9,000 nt of DNA from Chitinophagaceae bacterium (GCA_030151745.1 JASLDA010000017.1:1-9000), one strand, 5' to 3'. Numbered from the stretch's first letter, positions 1 through 7,423 are shown. Program-made: numbers and translations. Notes: generated by a model from the letters alone, not told the origin.

Positions 1-882
1 GAGGTCGATATACGAGCTCTCGTCGGGGATGACTTCTTTCACACTGTCCTCCACGATAGAGAACCTCCAGGTCTCGGCCCCGCCAAGCAGCAGGCCGTGG
101 TAGTAGGCGTCAACGGTCCATACATACGGCTGCCCTACCTCGAGCGGCCGGCCGGCCAGCGGATATGTCGCGGTGGTCGCCGGCACCCCCGTCTCCTGCC
201 ACATCGGGTTGTTGCGGGCGATGGCGTTCGCGGGGTTCTGACCCGCTTTCTGCTCGGCCACGCGGATGCGGTAGGTCAGCTCGGAAGCGAAAGGATAATT
301 GACAGCCCAGGAAAATGTGGGATAATGCTCGTGCAGCTTTGCTTTGTCTTCCGGGTCTACAAGGTTGATGGCAAAGAGATCTTCGACCGTATGGTATGTG
401 CAGGCATCCGAAGTCAAGGGCGGGGCCTGCTCGCTGCCGCCGGATTTATGCGCGATTTCCACGCAGTACTCATACGTGCCCTGGGGCAGGCGTCCATAAG
501 TGAGGAACAAGCTGCGCAGCGCCTCGTCCGAGGCGGTCCACTGCGGCTGCCCTGCCCGCTCGGCGGAGATAAGATTTATTCCCGGCTCCAGGCGCGTATC
601 GAACCTGTAGGAAAGGCGCAGGGAGCTGTTGCGGAAGCGCACCGTGCCGGTCACACGGACCTCCTGGCTGCCCCCGCCGGCGTTGAGGATGCGGTAATTG
701 AGGGCATTGGCGGGCGTAAGCTCCACCCCTTCGAGCGAGGTAAGGTCGACGCTCAGGCCTGGCGCGGCTTGCGCGCTGCATCGCCCCGGGAGCAGCAGGA
801 CGAAGGCGTTCCACAGCAGGGCCGCTGCAAGGAGCGGGAGCCGGAGCGGAAGGCTTTGAAAAGATGAGAATGGACGCTGCAT
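1..882 (-). CDS. Exported protein with FN3-like domain, partial (C-terminus beyond left edge)
   Basis: The minus-strand frame is open from the ATG at 882 to base 1 (294 codons), so the gene is incomplete. The N-terminus is a typical signal peptide: a short basic start, a Leu/Ala-rich core at residues 12-31, and a likely cut near CSAQA (35-39). Residues about 71-166 form a beta-rich domain that resembles the N-terminal domain of the upstream 979-residue protein. Residues about 172-278 look like an FN3-type domain of the kind common in Bacteroidota surface proteins, with PTFSW at 188-192, YVWTVDAYY at 253-261 and ETWRFSI at 270-276. The start lies 18 nt after the stop of the upstream gene and in the same frame, which implies an operon. 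No Shine-Dalgarno site is visible, as is usual in this phylum. The larger plus-strand frame at 97-867 is rejected because it has no recognisable domain. The molecular function is unknown; an envelope or surface location is inferred. Confidence 0.85.
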   Translation of the reverse strand, partial: MQRPFSSFQSLPLRLPLLAAALLWNAFVLLLPGRCSAQAAPGLSVDLTSLEGVELTPANALNYRILNAGGGSQEVRVTGTVRFRNSSLRLSYRFDTRLEPGINLISAERAGQPQWTASDEALRSLFLTYGRLPQGTYEYCVEIAHKSGGSEQAPPLTSDACTYHTVEDLFAINLVDPEDKAKLHEHYPTFSWAVNYPFASELTYRIRVAEQKAGQNPANAIARNNPMWQETGVPATTATYPLAGRPLEVGQPYVWTVDAYYHGLLLGGAETWRFSIVEDSVKEVIPDESSYIDL

Positions 883-900
883 GATTGAAAAAGCAGAGGC

Positions 901-3840
901 TTAAATGTTATCGGGCTTGTCGGAGAGCGGAACGGAAAAGCGCCAGCCGAAGCCGAGCTGGGCGGCCAGCAGGTTGCCTGCGGACGAAATGCCGTCCTGC
1001 CGGTAGCGGGTATAGCGCAGGGTCATGCGCAGGGTCAGCGGGGCTTTGACGAACCGGTAGGAAGCGCCGGCCGTCGTCGACAGCCGCTGCAGGCCGAAAG
1101 GTGCAACCGCTATATCCTGGGCGGCATTGGCAGCTACGCGACCGAACGCGCGGGCCGCGGAAAGGCTGGTATATACGCTGCTGCCGGTGCTGTAGCCCGT
1201 GGGAACCGCAGTGGGCAGCTCCATCCAGCCGCCGTTCAGGCCAAGCATCCAGCTGCGATCGGAATAGAGGTAGCTGGCCTGTGCGGTGACCGACTTGTAG
1301 GACAAGGTATCGTTGGTGGTGGAGTTCTGGTTGTAGGACAGCGCAAAGCGGTGAGTCACGCCGCCCTTCTTCTTGATCTGGTAAGAGGCCCGGGCGATCC
1401 CGACCTCGCCGAAGAGCGGCCGCTGGGAAACGGCCAGGGTATCGGAAACGGCCCGGAAGGTCGAGAACGGCTTATATGCCAGCTGAACGTTCGGGTAGCG
1501 CCTGGACTTCGTACGCAGCTCGAAGCCCCAGCGGGTGCTGTACCCGGTTGTGGCCAGATTGCGCTGCTCCAGATAGTTGATCGTGACGTCGAGATGCAGG
1601 AAATCGTGCCAGAAATCGCCCCCGGCTCCGGCGGTGTAACGCTCGGTGCCGGCGCGGGCTACGGGCAGCGAGCGGTTCTCGAAGTCTTTGCCCAGGTGCT
1701 CCCACTCGCCCTTTAGATTAAGCCCGGTCTTTGACAGCGTGTATTCGGCCGCTGTCTTCAGGGCGGTGTTTTCCAGCCCGATGGTCTGCTGCGGCGTGCC
1801 CTGCTGCAGTGAGGTGGCCGCCTCCGTCTGCCAGTGCAGGTCTCGGCCGAAGACGCCCGTATGGGTGAAGGCCAGCACATGAACCGGCCGGGCGAAGCTG
1901 GGATAAGCGACGTCCACGTTGCCGGCGAAATAAGGAGAGCGCAGCACCTGGCGCGTCGGAGAGTACCCGTAATAGACCAGGCCGAATTTCTGGCCGGCAT
2001 GCTCTTTCAGGTCCACCCGGCCGAGGTAGCCGAGGTAGCGGTCCAGGCGGCCGTCGCGGTTGATGTACTCCGTATAGCCGACCGTACCGCCGATAGTGGC
2101 GAATCCGATGTCATAGCCCCCGCTCAGGCCTTTCACCGTCTGGCCGGCCAGGGTATATTCAGACTCATAGCGGTCGAGGATGCCCCCTTCCAGGTGCGTC
2201 AGGCCCGTAACCGCTTTCCGGACCTTTCCTTCGGGGAGCAGGCCCTCGGCAGCTTTGGCCAGGTCTTTGTAAGAGAAGTCTTTGCCGTTGAGCTTTTCCA
2301 GCCGGGCGTAGTTCATCGCGGAGTCCAGATGAACCTGGGTACGGTATTGCTCAAGCTGCGCGCTGTATTTATCGATTTTCTGCTGCAGCGCCTGGTATTG
2401 TTCCTGGCGCTTGCGAATTTCTTCCTGGTAGGACTCGAGCTTTTGCCGGGCCTTGGCATAGCGATCCCGGATGGCGGCGCAGGAGGAATCGGCGCCGGCC
2501 TTCGACATCGCTTTCGCCTCGGCCTCGCGGATAAGCGCCGCGGTATCTATGCTCCGCGCCAGTGAAGCCTGGAGCGCCTCGCCGGAGATGGGCCCGCCCT
2601 GCAGCAGGCTCCCGTCGATGCCGTAATCCCGAGCGGCGCCGGCAAGCAGCCGGGCTGCCTGCTGCTTCAGGTTGTCGCGATACTGGCCGTACACCTGCTC
2701 CAGCCCTTTTCCCTGGGCTGCCGTCTCCGCGAACTTGGAGCGGTAGCCGCTAACCAGCTTCATCAGCTTTTCCTTTGCTTTCTGCGCATCGTACTGAAAA
2801 CGGAAATACGACGCCCGGGCCTCGCGGTGGGCATCCTGGGTCGTGTAATAAGCATCCAGGGAAACCGGGATGTCCTTTATTTCGGTATTGAATACGCCAT
2901 GGATCTCGGCATACGTAGGGTCCAGCGAGCTGTAGGGATCGCGGCCGGTCGCGCTGGAGAAGTTCATATCGATGGCCCCCTGCAGCTTCTTGTCCTCGTC
3001 CTTGCCGAAGAGCTCGCGGACCTGGCTGCCTACGCTTCGGAAGTCTTCCAGCCCGCTCTGCACTTTGGACGCCGCATTGCCCTTCAGGGTGTTGTATTCC
3101 TCCTCGGCTGCCGCCTTCATGGACCGGGTATCGGCCAGCTTGTAGCTTCCCAGAAACCAGCCCTCGCAGAACAGCTCGCTTTGCAATACCCCGTTCCTCC
3201 GGACTGTTCGAACATCGACGCCTTTCAGGTTGCGCAGGCTCCGGCGTACTTTTCGAGACGAAGCCTCGGCACTTGCCGCATCCCCGGTTTTACCCGTCGC
3301 ACCCGGGCGCGTATCCTGGAGGGCGGCCGCTGCAGCCTTCGTTCCGGCACCGAACGCTTTGTTCAGCATATTGCGCAAAGGCGTGTTCAGCGCCAGGCTG
3401 CTGTCGACGGAATACCGCGCCACGGCGCTGCAGCTGCCGGGGCCGGAGATACTGTCGAGCGAAAGGTAGAGATGATACTGCCCCGGAGGCACCGCCCCGA
3501 ACCGCCTTACCAGGCTTTCAAAGCCGGGATTCAGCCTGCACAGCGGCAGATGATGGTCGAGCGTCCACGTCCTGGAGCCGGGACCGGCGGCATATACCTG
3601 CGGCTCCGTCCTGAACTCGTACACCAGCAGGCTATCCGTCTCGGCCCGCCATTGATACGCCCGCACATACAGCACGCCCTTGAAGGCCCGGGGCATCTCG
3701 AACAATACGGTCTGCACCAATTTGTTCTCGCCGCCGCTGCGGAGCAGCTCCGGGCTCATCAGTCCCGCCTGGCTCCATGCCTCGTTCCCGCTCCCAAGCA
3801 GGAAGGCGGTTAAAAGGCAAGTGAGAAAGCGGGCTTGCAT
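901..3840 (-). CDS. Large outer-membrane beta-barrel protein with coiled-coil middle (979 aa)
   Basis: I do not recognise a named family. Residues 1-24 are a signal peptide ending near AWSQA. Residues about 40-146 form a beta-rich domain similar to one in the following gene. Residues 160-200 are a low-complexity Ala/Ser/Lys linker. Residues about 240-545 are mostly helical, with a charged heptad-like stretch at about 455-502 rich in Gln, Glu, Lys and Arg that should form a coiled coil. From about 570 to 970 the sequence alternates aromatic and small residues in repeated short beta-strand patterns with polar turns (for example YLGYLGRVDL at 602-611, and LGFGWRFSV at 962-970), typical of a many-stranded outer-membrane barrel, although the last residues (PLSDKPDNI) extend past the final strand. 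The ATG at 3840 directly precedes the signal peptide. Inferred role: an outer-membrane pore or scaffold with a long periplasmic or surface helical arm, acting with the downstream FN3 protein. Several long opposite-strand frames across this gene are GC-driven shadows. Confidence 0.9.
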   Translation of the reverse strand: MQARFLTCLLTAFLLGSGNEAWSQAGLMSPELLRSGGENKLVQTVLFEMPRAFKGVLYVRAYQWRAETDSLLVYEFRTEPQVYAAGPGSRTWTLDHHLPLCRLNPGFESLVRRFGAVPPGQYHLYLSLDSISGPGSCSAVARYSVDSSLALNTPLRNMLNKAFGAGTKAAAAALQDTRPGATGKTGDAASAEASSRKVRRSLRNLKGVDVRTVRRNGVLQSELFCEGWFLGSYKLADTRSMKAAAEEEYNTLKGNAASKVQSGLEDFRSVGSQVRELFGKDEDKKLQGAIDMNFSSATGRDPYSSLDPTYAEIHGVFNTEIKDIPVSLDAYYTTQDAHREARASYFRFQYDAQKAKEKLMKLVSGYRSKFAETAAQGKGLEQVYGQYRDNLKQQAARLLAGAARDYGIDGSLLQGGPISGEALQASLARSIDTAALIREAEAKAMSKAGADSSCAAIRDRYAKARQKLESYQEEIRKRQEQYQALQQKIDKYSAQLEQYRTQVHLDSAMNYARLEKLNGKDFSYKDLAKAAEGLLPEGKVRKAVTGLTHLEGGILDRYESEYTLAGQTVKGLSGGYDIGFATIGGTVGYTEYINRDGRLDRYLGYLGRVDLKEHAGQKFGLVYYGYSPTRQVLRSPYFAGNVDVAYPSFARPVHVLAFTHTGVFGRDLHWQTEAATSLQQGTPQQTIGLENTALKTAAEYTLSKTGLNLKGEWEHLGKDFENRSLPVARAGTERYTAGAGGDFWHDFLHLDVTINYLEQRNLATTGYSTRWGFELRTKSRRYPNVQLAYKPFSTFRAVSDTLAVSQRPLFGEVGIARASYQIKKKGGVTHRFALSYNQNSTTNDTLSYKSVTAQASYLYSDRSWMLGLNGGWMELPTAVPTGYSTGSSVYTSLSAARAFGRVAANAAQDIAVAPFGLQRLSTTAGASYRFVKAPLTLRMTLRYTRYRQDGISSAGNLLAAQLGFGWRFSVPLSDKPDNI

Positions 3841-3905
3841 AGACTGGCGGTATACGGTTGACCTTAACAGCGCCGGATAGCTGCGGCATCCGGATAAGGG
3901 GTTGA

Positions 3906-3939
3906 CAAATGACTATTTTTCGATTATCAAGGAGCCAAA
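3906..3939 (-). promoter_or_regulatory. Possible Bacteroidota-type promoter for the barrel operon
   Basis: Read on the minus strand, a TTTG element (3939-3936) is followed after 20 nt by TA at the start of TAGTCATTTG (3915-3906). The known consensus has TAnnTTTG with about 19 nt spacing, so the distal element is imperfect, with two extra bases before TTTG. Transcription would start near 3899, about 60 nt upstream of the ATG at 3840. This is a guess from pattern only. Confidence 0.25.
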
Positions 3940-3963
3940 CCTCCGAAAAGTGTTAAGGAAATG

Positions 3964-3986
3964 TTGGCGGCGATCCGCCAATTTTT
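3964..3986 (+). terminator. GC-rich hairpin followed by T5 (attenuator- or terminator-like)
   Basis: A perfect 7-bp stem, TTGGCGG (3964-3970) with CCGCCAA (3975-3981) around a CGAT loop, is followed at once by five T residues (3982-3986). The shape is that of an intrinsic terminator for plus-strand transcripts, yet no plus-strand gene lies upstream. It could be an attenuator in the leader of the response-regulator mRNA, a block on antisense or stray transcription coming out of the envelope operon, or an operator palindrome. The stem is short, so termination strength is uncertain. Confidence 0.4.
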
Positions 3987-4134
3987 ACAAATGTTTCCAA
4001 AGTCGAATTTTTAAATAAAACATTGTAATTAGCGCCCTGGACGGGGCCGCTTCGTACCGCGCACCTGCCGTAGCTGGCCCATATTCGAATTGACAATAAA
4101 CAAATAATGCAACCAATCAAACCCTTAACCATAC

Positions 4135-4818
4135 ATGACACTACCTTTCTCTAAACCTAAGTCCGTTACTGTTTTTAGTTATTTACTTGCCGACGATCAT
4201 CTTATTTTCCGGCAGGCCTTACGTGCATCCATTGATGCCGATAATAATTTTCAATGTGCCGGGGAGGCAGCGAACGGCCTGGAATTACTTGCTCTGCTGA
4301 AAACACGCCAGCCCGATGCACTTATTCTTGACTATTCGATGCCTAAGCTGGACGGCAGGCAGACAATCCCCCTGGTCAGGCAGCTCTATCCCGGCATGCC
4401 GATCCTGGTGCTTACCATGCAGGACAGTCGCCAGCTCCTGGTAAGCCTGGTTGAAGCCGGGGCAAACGCGATTCTGCTTAAAGGGGAGGCCGAGGTCGAC
4501 GAGGTAAAAAAGGCACTGCGCTCGACGATCGAGAACGGGTATTATTTCAACAACTATCTGAACAGGCCCCTGCTTGATACGCTTTTCACAAGCGGGAAAA
4601 ACGGCAAAACACCGAAGGGGTATGTCCGGCTGAACGAAAACGAGATAGACCTGCTGCAGCTGATATGCGCAGGAAAACCGGCGGTGGAAATCTGCGCCAG
4701 CCTGCATACGAGCATGCGGACACTCGAACGGATGCGCGCCAACCTGATGCAGAAAGTGGGTGTGCAGAACGTCACCGAGCTGATCGTGTACGCTATGCGC
4801 AACGGGTTCTACCGTTGA
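4135..4818 (+). CDS. NarL/LuxR-type response regulator transcription factor
   Basis: This is a 227-residue two-component regulator that would bind DNA after phosphorylation by a sensor kinase. The receiver domain (about 12-130) has the full active-site set: acidic pair D20-D21, phosphoacceptor D66 within LILDYSMP, T94 and K116. The C-terminal domain (about 161-225) is a LuxR/GerE helix-turn-helix, with NENEIDLLQLICAG, then EICASLHTSMRTLERMR and the closing KVGVQNVTELIVYAMRNG. The length is normal for the family. No histidine kinase is in the window, so the regulator is an orphan here. It is divergent from the envelope operon and precedes the DUF4157 gene by about 150 nt, so it could regulate either; this is only positional. 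The ATG at 4135 leaves a short tail of about 12 residues before the first strand; no ribosome binding site is obvious. Confidence 0.93.
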   Translation: MTLPFSKPKSVTVFSYLLADDHLIFRQALRASIDADNNFQCAGEAANGLELLALLKTRQPDALILDYSMPKLDGRQTIPLVRQLYPGMPILVLTMQDSRQLLVSLVEAGANAILLKGEAEVDEVKKALRSTIENGYYFNNYLNRPLLDTLFTSGKNGKTPKGYVRLNENEIDLLQLICAGKPAVEICASLHTSMRTLERMRANLMQKVGVQNVTELIVYAMRNGFYR

Positions 4819-4969
4819 ATCCCCTATACAGGGTCGCTTACCTGCACCCTATATCGATCGCGAAACATGAAAAATGAATTAGTTATTGTTAGTGATTAAA
4901 AAATTAATTGCAGTCTGCACGAAATCCAGATGAGCCGGCGGAACTTTATGTAACACGTTTTTGCGGAAG
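4819..4969 (+). promoter_or_regulatory. Gap before the DUF4157 gene, likely containing its promoter
   Basis: These 151 bp between the response regulator and the DUF4157 gene are AT-rich at 4870-4910. There is only a small 4-bp hairpin (CCCT-ATAC-AGGG, about 4822-4833) with no T-run, so no clear terminator ends the regulator transcript; read-through into the next gene is possible. TTG at 4886-4888 and TTAATTG at 4904-4910 are poor promoter matches. No gene is supported. Confidence 0.3.
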
Positions 4970-6934
4970 ATGAAATCAAACGAAGGAAAAAGTCCGGCAT
5001 CGCCCCATAAAAGCCCCGCCCCTTTCTTTTCAAGGGAAGCGTCGGGCTCCCTGTCGTTCCTGGGTAGCGACACGGCTGAAGCCGCGCCGTTTTTCAGTGG
5101 CCGGGCAATCCAGGCCAAGCTGCAAATAGGCGATGCCGACGACGTCTACGAGCGCCAGGCGGATGCTGTCGCCGACAATGTGGTAGCCGGAGCCGGCAAC
5201 CCGGCCGCTCAGGTGCAGGCCAAGCCCGGCGATCCCGAGCTTGAAGACAAATTGCAAAGGAAGGAAGACGCAAATGGTACGGCGGGGCTCGATTCCAGCG
5301 CATTTTCCGGCCAATTGGACGCGACAAAAGGCGGCGGAGAGGCACTGCCCCCGGAGCTGAGCCATTCTATGGGCGCGGCGATCGGCGCCGATTTCTCAGG
5401 AGTGCGGATACACACGGACAGCACGGCCGCCGCGTTGAGCAGGAGCATCTCGGCACAGGCATTCACATCCGGGAGCGATATCTATTTCAACGAAGGAAAA
5501 TACGATACGACCTCGACAGCCGGACAGCACTTGCTGGCGCATGAGCTGACGCACACCGTACAGCAGAACGCCGGCATACAACGTAAAACGCTACAGCGGA
5601 AACAGGATATCTCCATGCTGCCGGCGGCGACCATTCAGCGTAGCATCGGCGACTGGGGCATATGGCCCTGGAACTGGGGCAGCAGCGATGCCGACAAGAA
5701 AAAGGCGGATGATAAAGTACTGAAAAAGGTCAAGCCTTCGGGAAGCAGCCCCGGCGGAAACTTCGACTCCGCCGTCAACGTTCCCGCTCCCCTGCCCGCC
5801 CAGGGAGATATGACCGTGACGATGCGTATCAACATCAACTTCCAGGACACCGACCTGAAGTTTATTGAGGACCATATCCTGAGTACTGATAAAGTCAATT
5901 TAAATACCTGGAAGGCGGCAATTGAAAAGGCAAAAAAAACGGACCCGGGCAAACTGAAGTGGACCGAGCCGGAAAAAGAAAAAGTCAGAAAGGATTATCG
6001 AAAGAATATCGATGACGTATGGCCCTCCGACAAGACCAAGCTGACCTTCAAATTAGACGACCCCGACTACGAGAAATACCAGGTAAAAAACAATTTCAAA
6101 CTGGAGTTTACCGATAAAAACCCACATCATCATTTCAGCGTCGTGAAGATGATAGACGGCCCCACACTGCGTTCCTTTATGGGTACCGCCATCGGCGGCT
6201 TTCATGACTCGAGAACATTCGGCGGAACGCAGTACAACGGTAACCAGCACCAAATGCTTGCGGAGCAATTAGGAGAATTCGACAACGACAGCGCTGCCGT
6301 CACTTCGGGCATCAGCGGGCAGATAGCAGCGATGGTCGCGAACATAAATAAGATAAAGGAGGATCATAAATCGGACACTCCCGCACCGGTATGGAATCTC
6401 AATATAATCGGCCGGGCGAACACTACGGGGGACGAAGCACACAACCTCAAGCTGTCTCAGCAACGCGCCAACGCCGTAAAAGCGGAGGTATCGAAAACAA
6501 TCGGCAAGGACGTTTCCATCACGGCCAGCACCGATGCCGTCGGCAACAAAAAGGCCGATACTTCCAGTAAATATCGCAGGGTGGAAGCCGTTCTCACCAA
6601 TACCAACGGCACGGACCTGAATCAGATTACCATGGCCCATGAAACGGGACACTTATTCGGATATGGAGACGAGTACGGCGATGTCGAGACGGAAGGGGTG
6701 CTGCCTAAATATGCGGGGGACGAAGCGAATGACACCAGCAAGGCGATCCGGGATGCCGGCATGGGCGAAGATGTCGTCAAACAACACAGGATCAACAGCA
6801 ATTCGGACAGCATCATGAATGCCGGCAATGTCGTGGGAGCAGGCCATTACTCTTTGTTCCTGATACAATTAAAGAACATCGCGACCGATGAGACCACCAA
6901 CGCGCAGGTGAACTGGCAGGTGGTCAAGGGCTAA
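4970..6934 (+). CDS. DUF4157 (eCIS-associated) protein with OmpA-like segment and second metzincin-like zinc site
   Basis: The protein has 654 residues counted from the ATG at 4970; a TTG at 4961 would add three. Residues 1-75 resemble the usual start of this family (PFF motifs, then IQAKLQIGDADDVYERQADAVAD). The DUF4157 domain spans about 129-205: GADFSGVRIH, then HELTH (191-195), a putative metallopeptidase motif. QRK/QRS motifs follow, then a Trp-rich linker (DWGIWPWNWG, 228-237). Residues about 280-400 are mixed alpha/beta of unknown family. Residues about 475-545 match an OmpA-like domain (NLKLSQQRANAV at 492-503, then RRVEAVL). A second zinc motif, HETGH (557-561) with G564 and D567, is followed by SIMNAG (614-619), as in metzincins. 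There is no signal peptide or membrane segment. DUF4157 proteins are known to accompany extracellular contractile injection systems as cargo or toxins, so a delivered protease is inferred. No injection-system structural gene is in the window. Confidence 0.9.
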   Translation: MKSNEGKSPASPHKSPAPFFSREASGSLSFLGSDTAEAAPFFSGRAIQAKLQIGDADDVYERQADAVADNVVAGAGNPAAQVQAKPGDPELEDKLQRKEDANGTAGLDSSAFSGQLDATKGGGEALPPELSHSMGAAIGADFSGVRIHTDSTAAALSRSISAQAFTSGSDIYFNEGKYDTTSTAGQHLLAHELTHTVQQNAGIQRKTLQRKQDISMLPAATIQRSIGDWGIWPWNWGSSDADKKKADDKVLKKVKPSGSSPGGNFDSAVNVPAPLPAQGDMTVTMRININFQDTDLKFIEDHILSTDKVNLNTWKAAIEKAKKTDPGKLKWTEPEKEKVRKDYRKNIDDVWPSDKTKLTFKLDDPDYEKYQVKNNFKLEFTDKNPHHHFSVVKMIDGPTLRSFMGTAIGGFHDSRTFGGTQYNGNQHQMLAEQLGEFDNDSAAVTSGISGQIAAMVANINKIKEDHKSDTPAPVWNLNIIGRANTTGDEAHNLKLSQQRANAVKAEVSKTIGKDVSITASTDAVGNKKADTSSKYRRVEAVLTNTNGTDLNQITMAHETGHLFGYGDEYGDVETEGVLPKYAGDEANDTSKAIRDAGMGEDVVKQHRINSNSDSIMNAGNVVGAGHYSLFLIQLKNIATDETTNAQVNWQVVKG

Positions 6935-6946
6935 CGGATCCAGAGC

Positions 6947-7423
6947 ATGCGTTCCATGAAACTGATAGCCTTGCTGATATTGACCGGCGGTTATCTTAAC
7001 CTATCAGCCCAGAAACCTATGCAGTATTTAAAGACGAAAGCTTCGATTTCCGGGATTGCGACCGGGACGGATGCCGCGGGGAGGACCGTTCCCTCCGCTA
7101 ACGCATCGTTCAGGGTCGTGGAAGGAGCCTTGTACGAAGGGCAGTTGCCGGTTTCATCGTTTTCGACCGATGACAAGGGCAATTTCTACCTGGAGCTGCC
7201 TGTAGGCACATACTCTATCGTGGAAGAGGACAGGCCGGAAGTCTTCACGCCGAAGAAAAGCACGGCAAAGGAAAAATGGGACAATGCCTGCAGGAAGAAG
7301 CTGTGGCAGGCTCCCCTGCTCGTCCTGCATGTACAGTCGACGGCCAGCCAGCGCATCACGCTGGACAAACAGCCGCCGGGCGACGAACTCTGTTTAAAAA
7401 AATCAGCGCCAAATGGAAAATAA
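6947..7423 (+). CDS. Small secreted protein with carboxypeptidase-regulatory-like domain
   Basis: This 158-residue protein has a signal peptide (residues 1-22, MKLIALLIL core, cut after LSAQ), so it acts in the periplasm or outside the cell. Residues about 31-95 have the pattern of a carboxypeptidase-regulatory or Cna-B-like beta sandwich: a start like ISGIATG, then STDDKGNFYLELPVGTYSI (72-90). Two cysteines (115 and 149) could form a disulfide in the C-terminal part, which has no clear family. The gene starts 12 nt after the DUF4157 gene and its end overlaps the next gene by 11 nt, so the three are probably one transcript. The ATG at 6947 is used; the ATG at 6956 is equally compatible with the signal peptide. 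A role as an immunity partner or accessory factor of the DUF4157 protein is possible from position only; function is unknown. Confidence 0.75.
   Translation: MRSMKLIALLILTGGYLNLSAQKPMQYLKTKASISGIATGTDAAGRTVPSANASFRVVEGALYEGQLPVSSFSTDDKGNFYLELPVGTYSIVEEDRPEVFTPKKSTAKEKWDNACRKKLWQAPLLVLHVQSTASQRITLDKQPPGDELCLKKSAPNGK

Larger units (their letters stand above)
3841..4134. promoter_or_regulatory. Divergent intergenic region between barrel operon and response regulator
   Basis: This 294-bp stretch separates the leftward envelope operon from the rightward response regulator, so it should hold the start signals for both. The part at 3901-4030 is AT-rich, and 4031-4080 is a GC-rich island. On the minus strand, TTTG (3939-3936), 20 nt, then TAGTCATTTG (3915-3906) loosely resembles the Bacteroidota -33 TTTG / -7 TAnnTTTG promoter; it would give a leader of about 60 nt for the barrel gene. 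No convincing promoter was found for the regulator. The hairpin at 3964-3986 is listed separately. No gene is supported here; the short minus-strand frame at 3953-4141 has no features of a protein. Confidence 0.5.

Noticed and set aside
97..867. 256-codon plus-strand frame
   Set aside because: It is opposite a minus-strand frame with a signal peptide and FN3-like motifs; its own translation is Arg/Gly-rich with no domain.
1834..3813. Long plus-strand frames (1834-2565 and 2827-3813)
   Set aside because: They run antisense to the 979-residue barrel gene in GC-rich DNA and show no recognisable domains.
3902..3930. TTGACA, 17 nt, TATCAA resembling an E. coli sigma70 promoter
   Set aside because: Bacteroidota do not normally use this consensus and the -10 match is only 4 of 6; likely chance in AT-rich DNA.
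4044..4080. GGGCC and GGCCC arms that could pair in the divergent region
   Set aside because: The stem is only five pairs with a long loop and a bulge needed to extend it, and no T-run follows.
4961..4969. TTG start three codons upstream of the DUF4157 ATG
   Set aside because: The ATG at 4970 gives an MKSNEGK start that fits better; the TTG has no ribosome binding site to favour it.
4970..6934. Reading the locus as a complete contractile injection system
   Set aside because: Only a DUF4157 candidate cargo is present; no sheath, tube, spike, baseplate or ATPase gene was found in the window.
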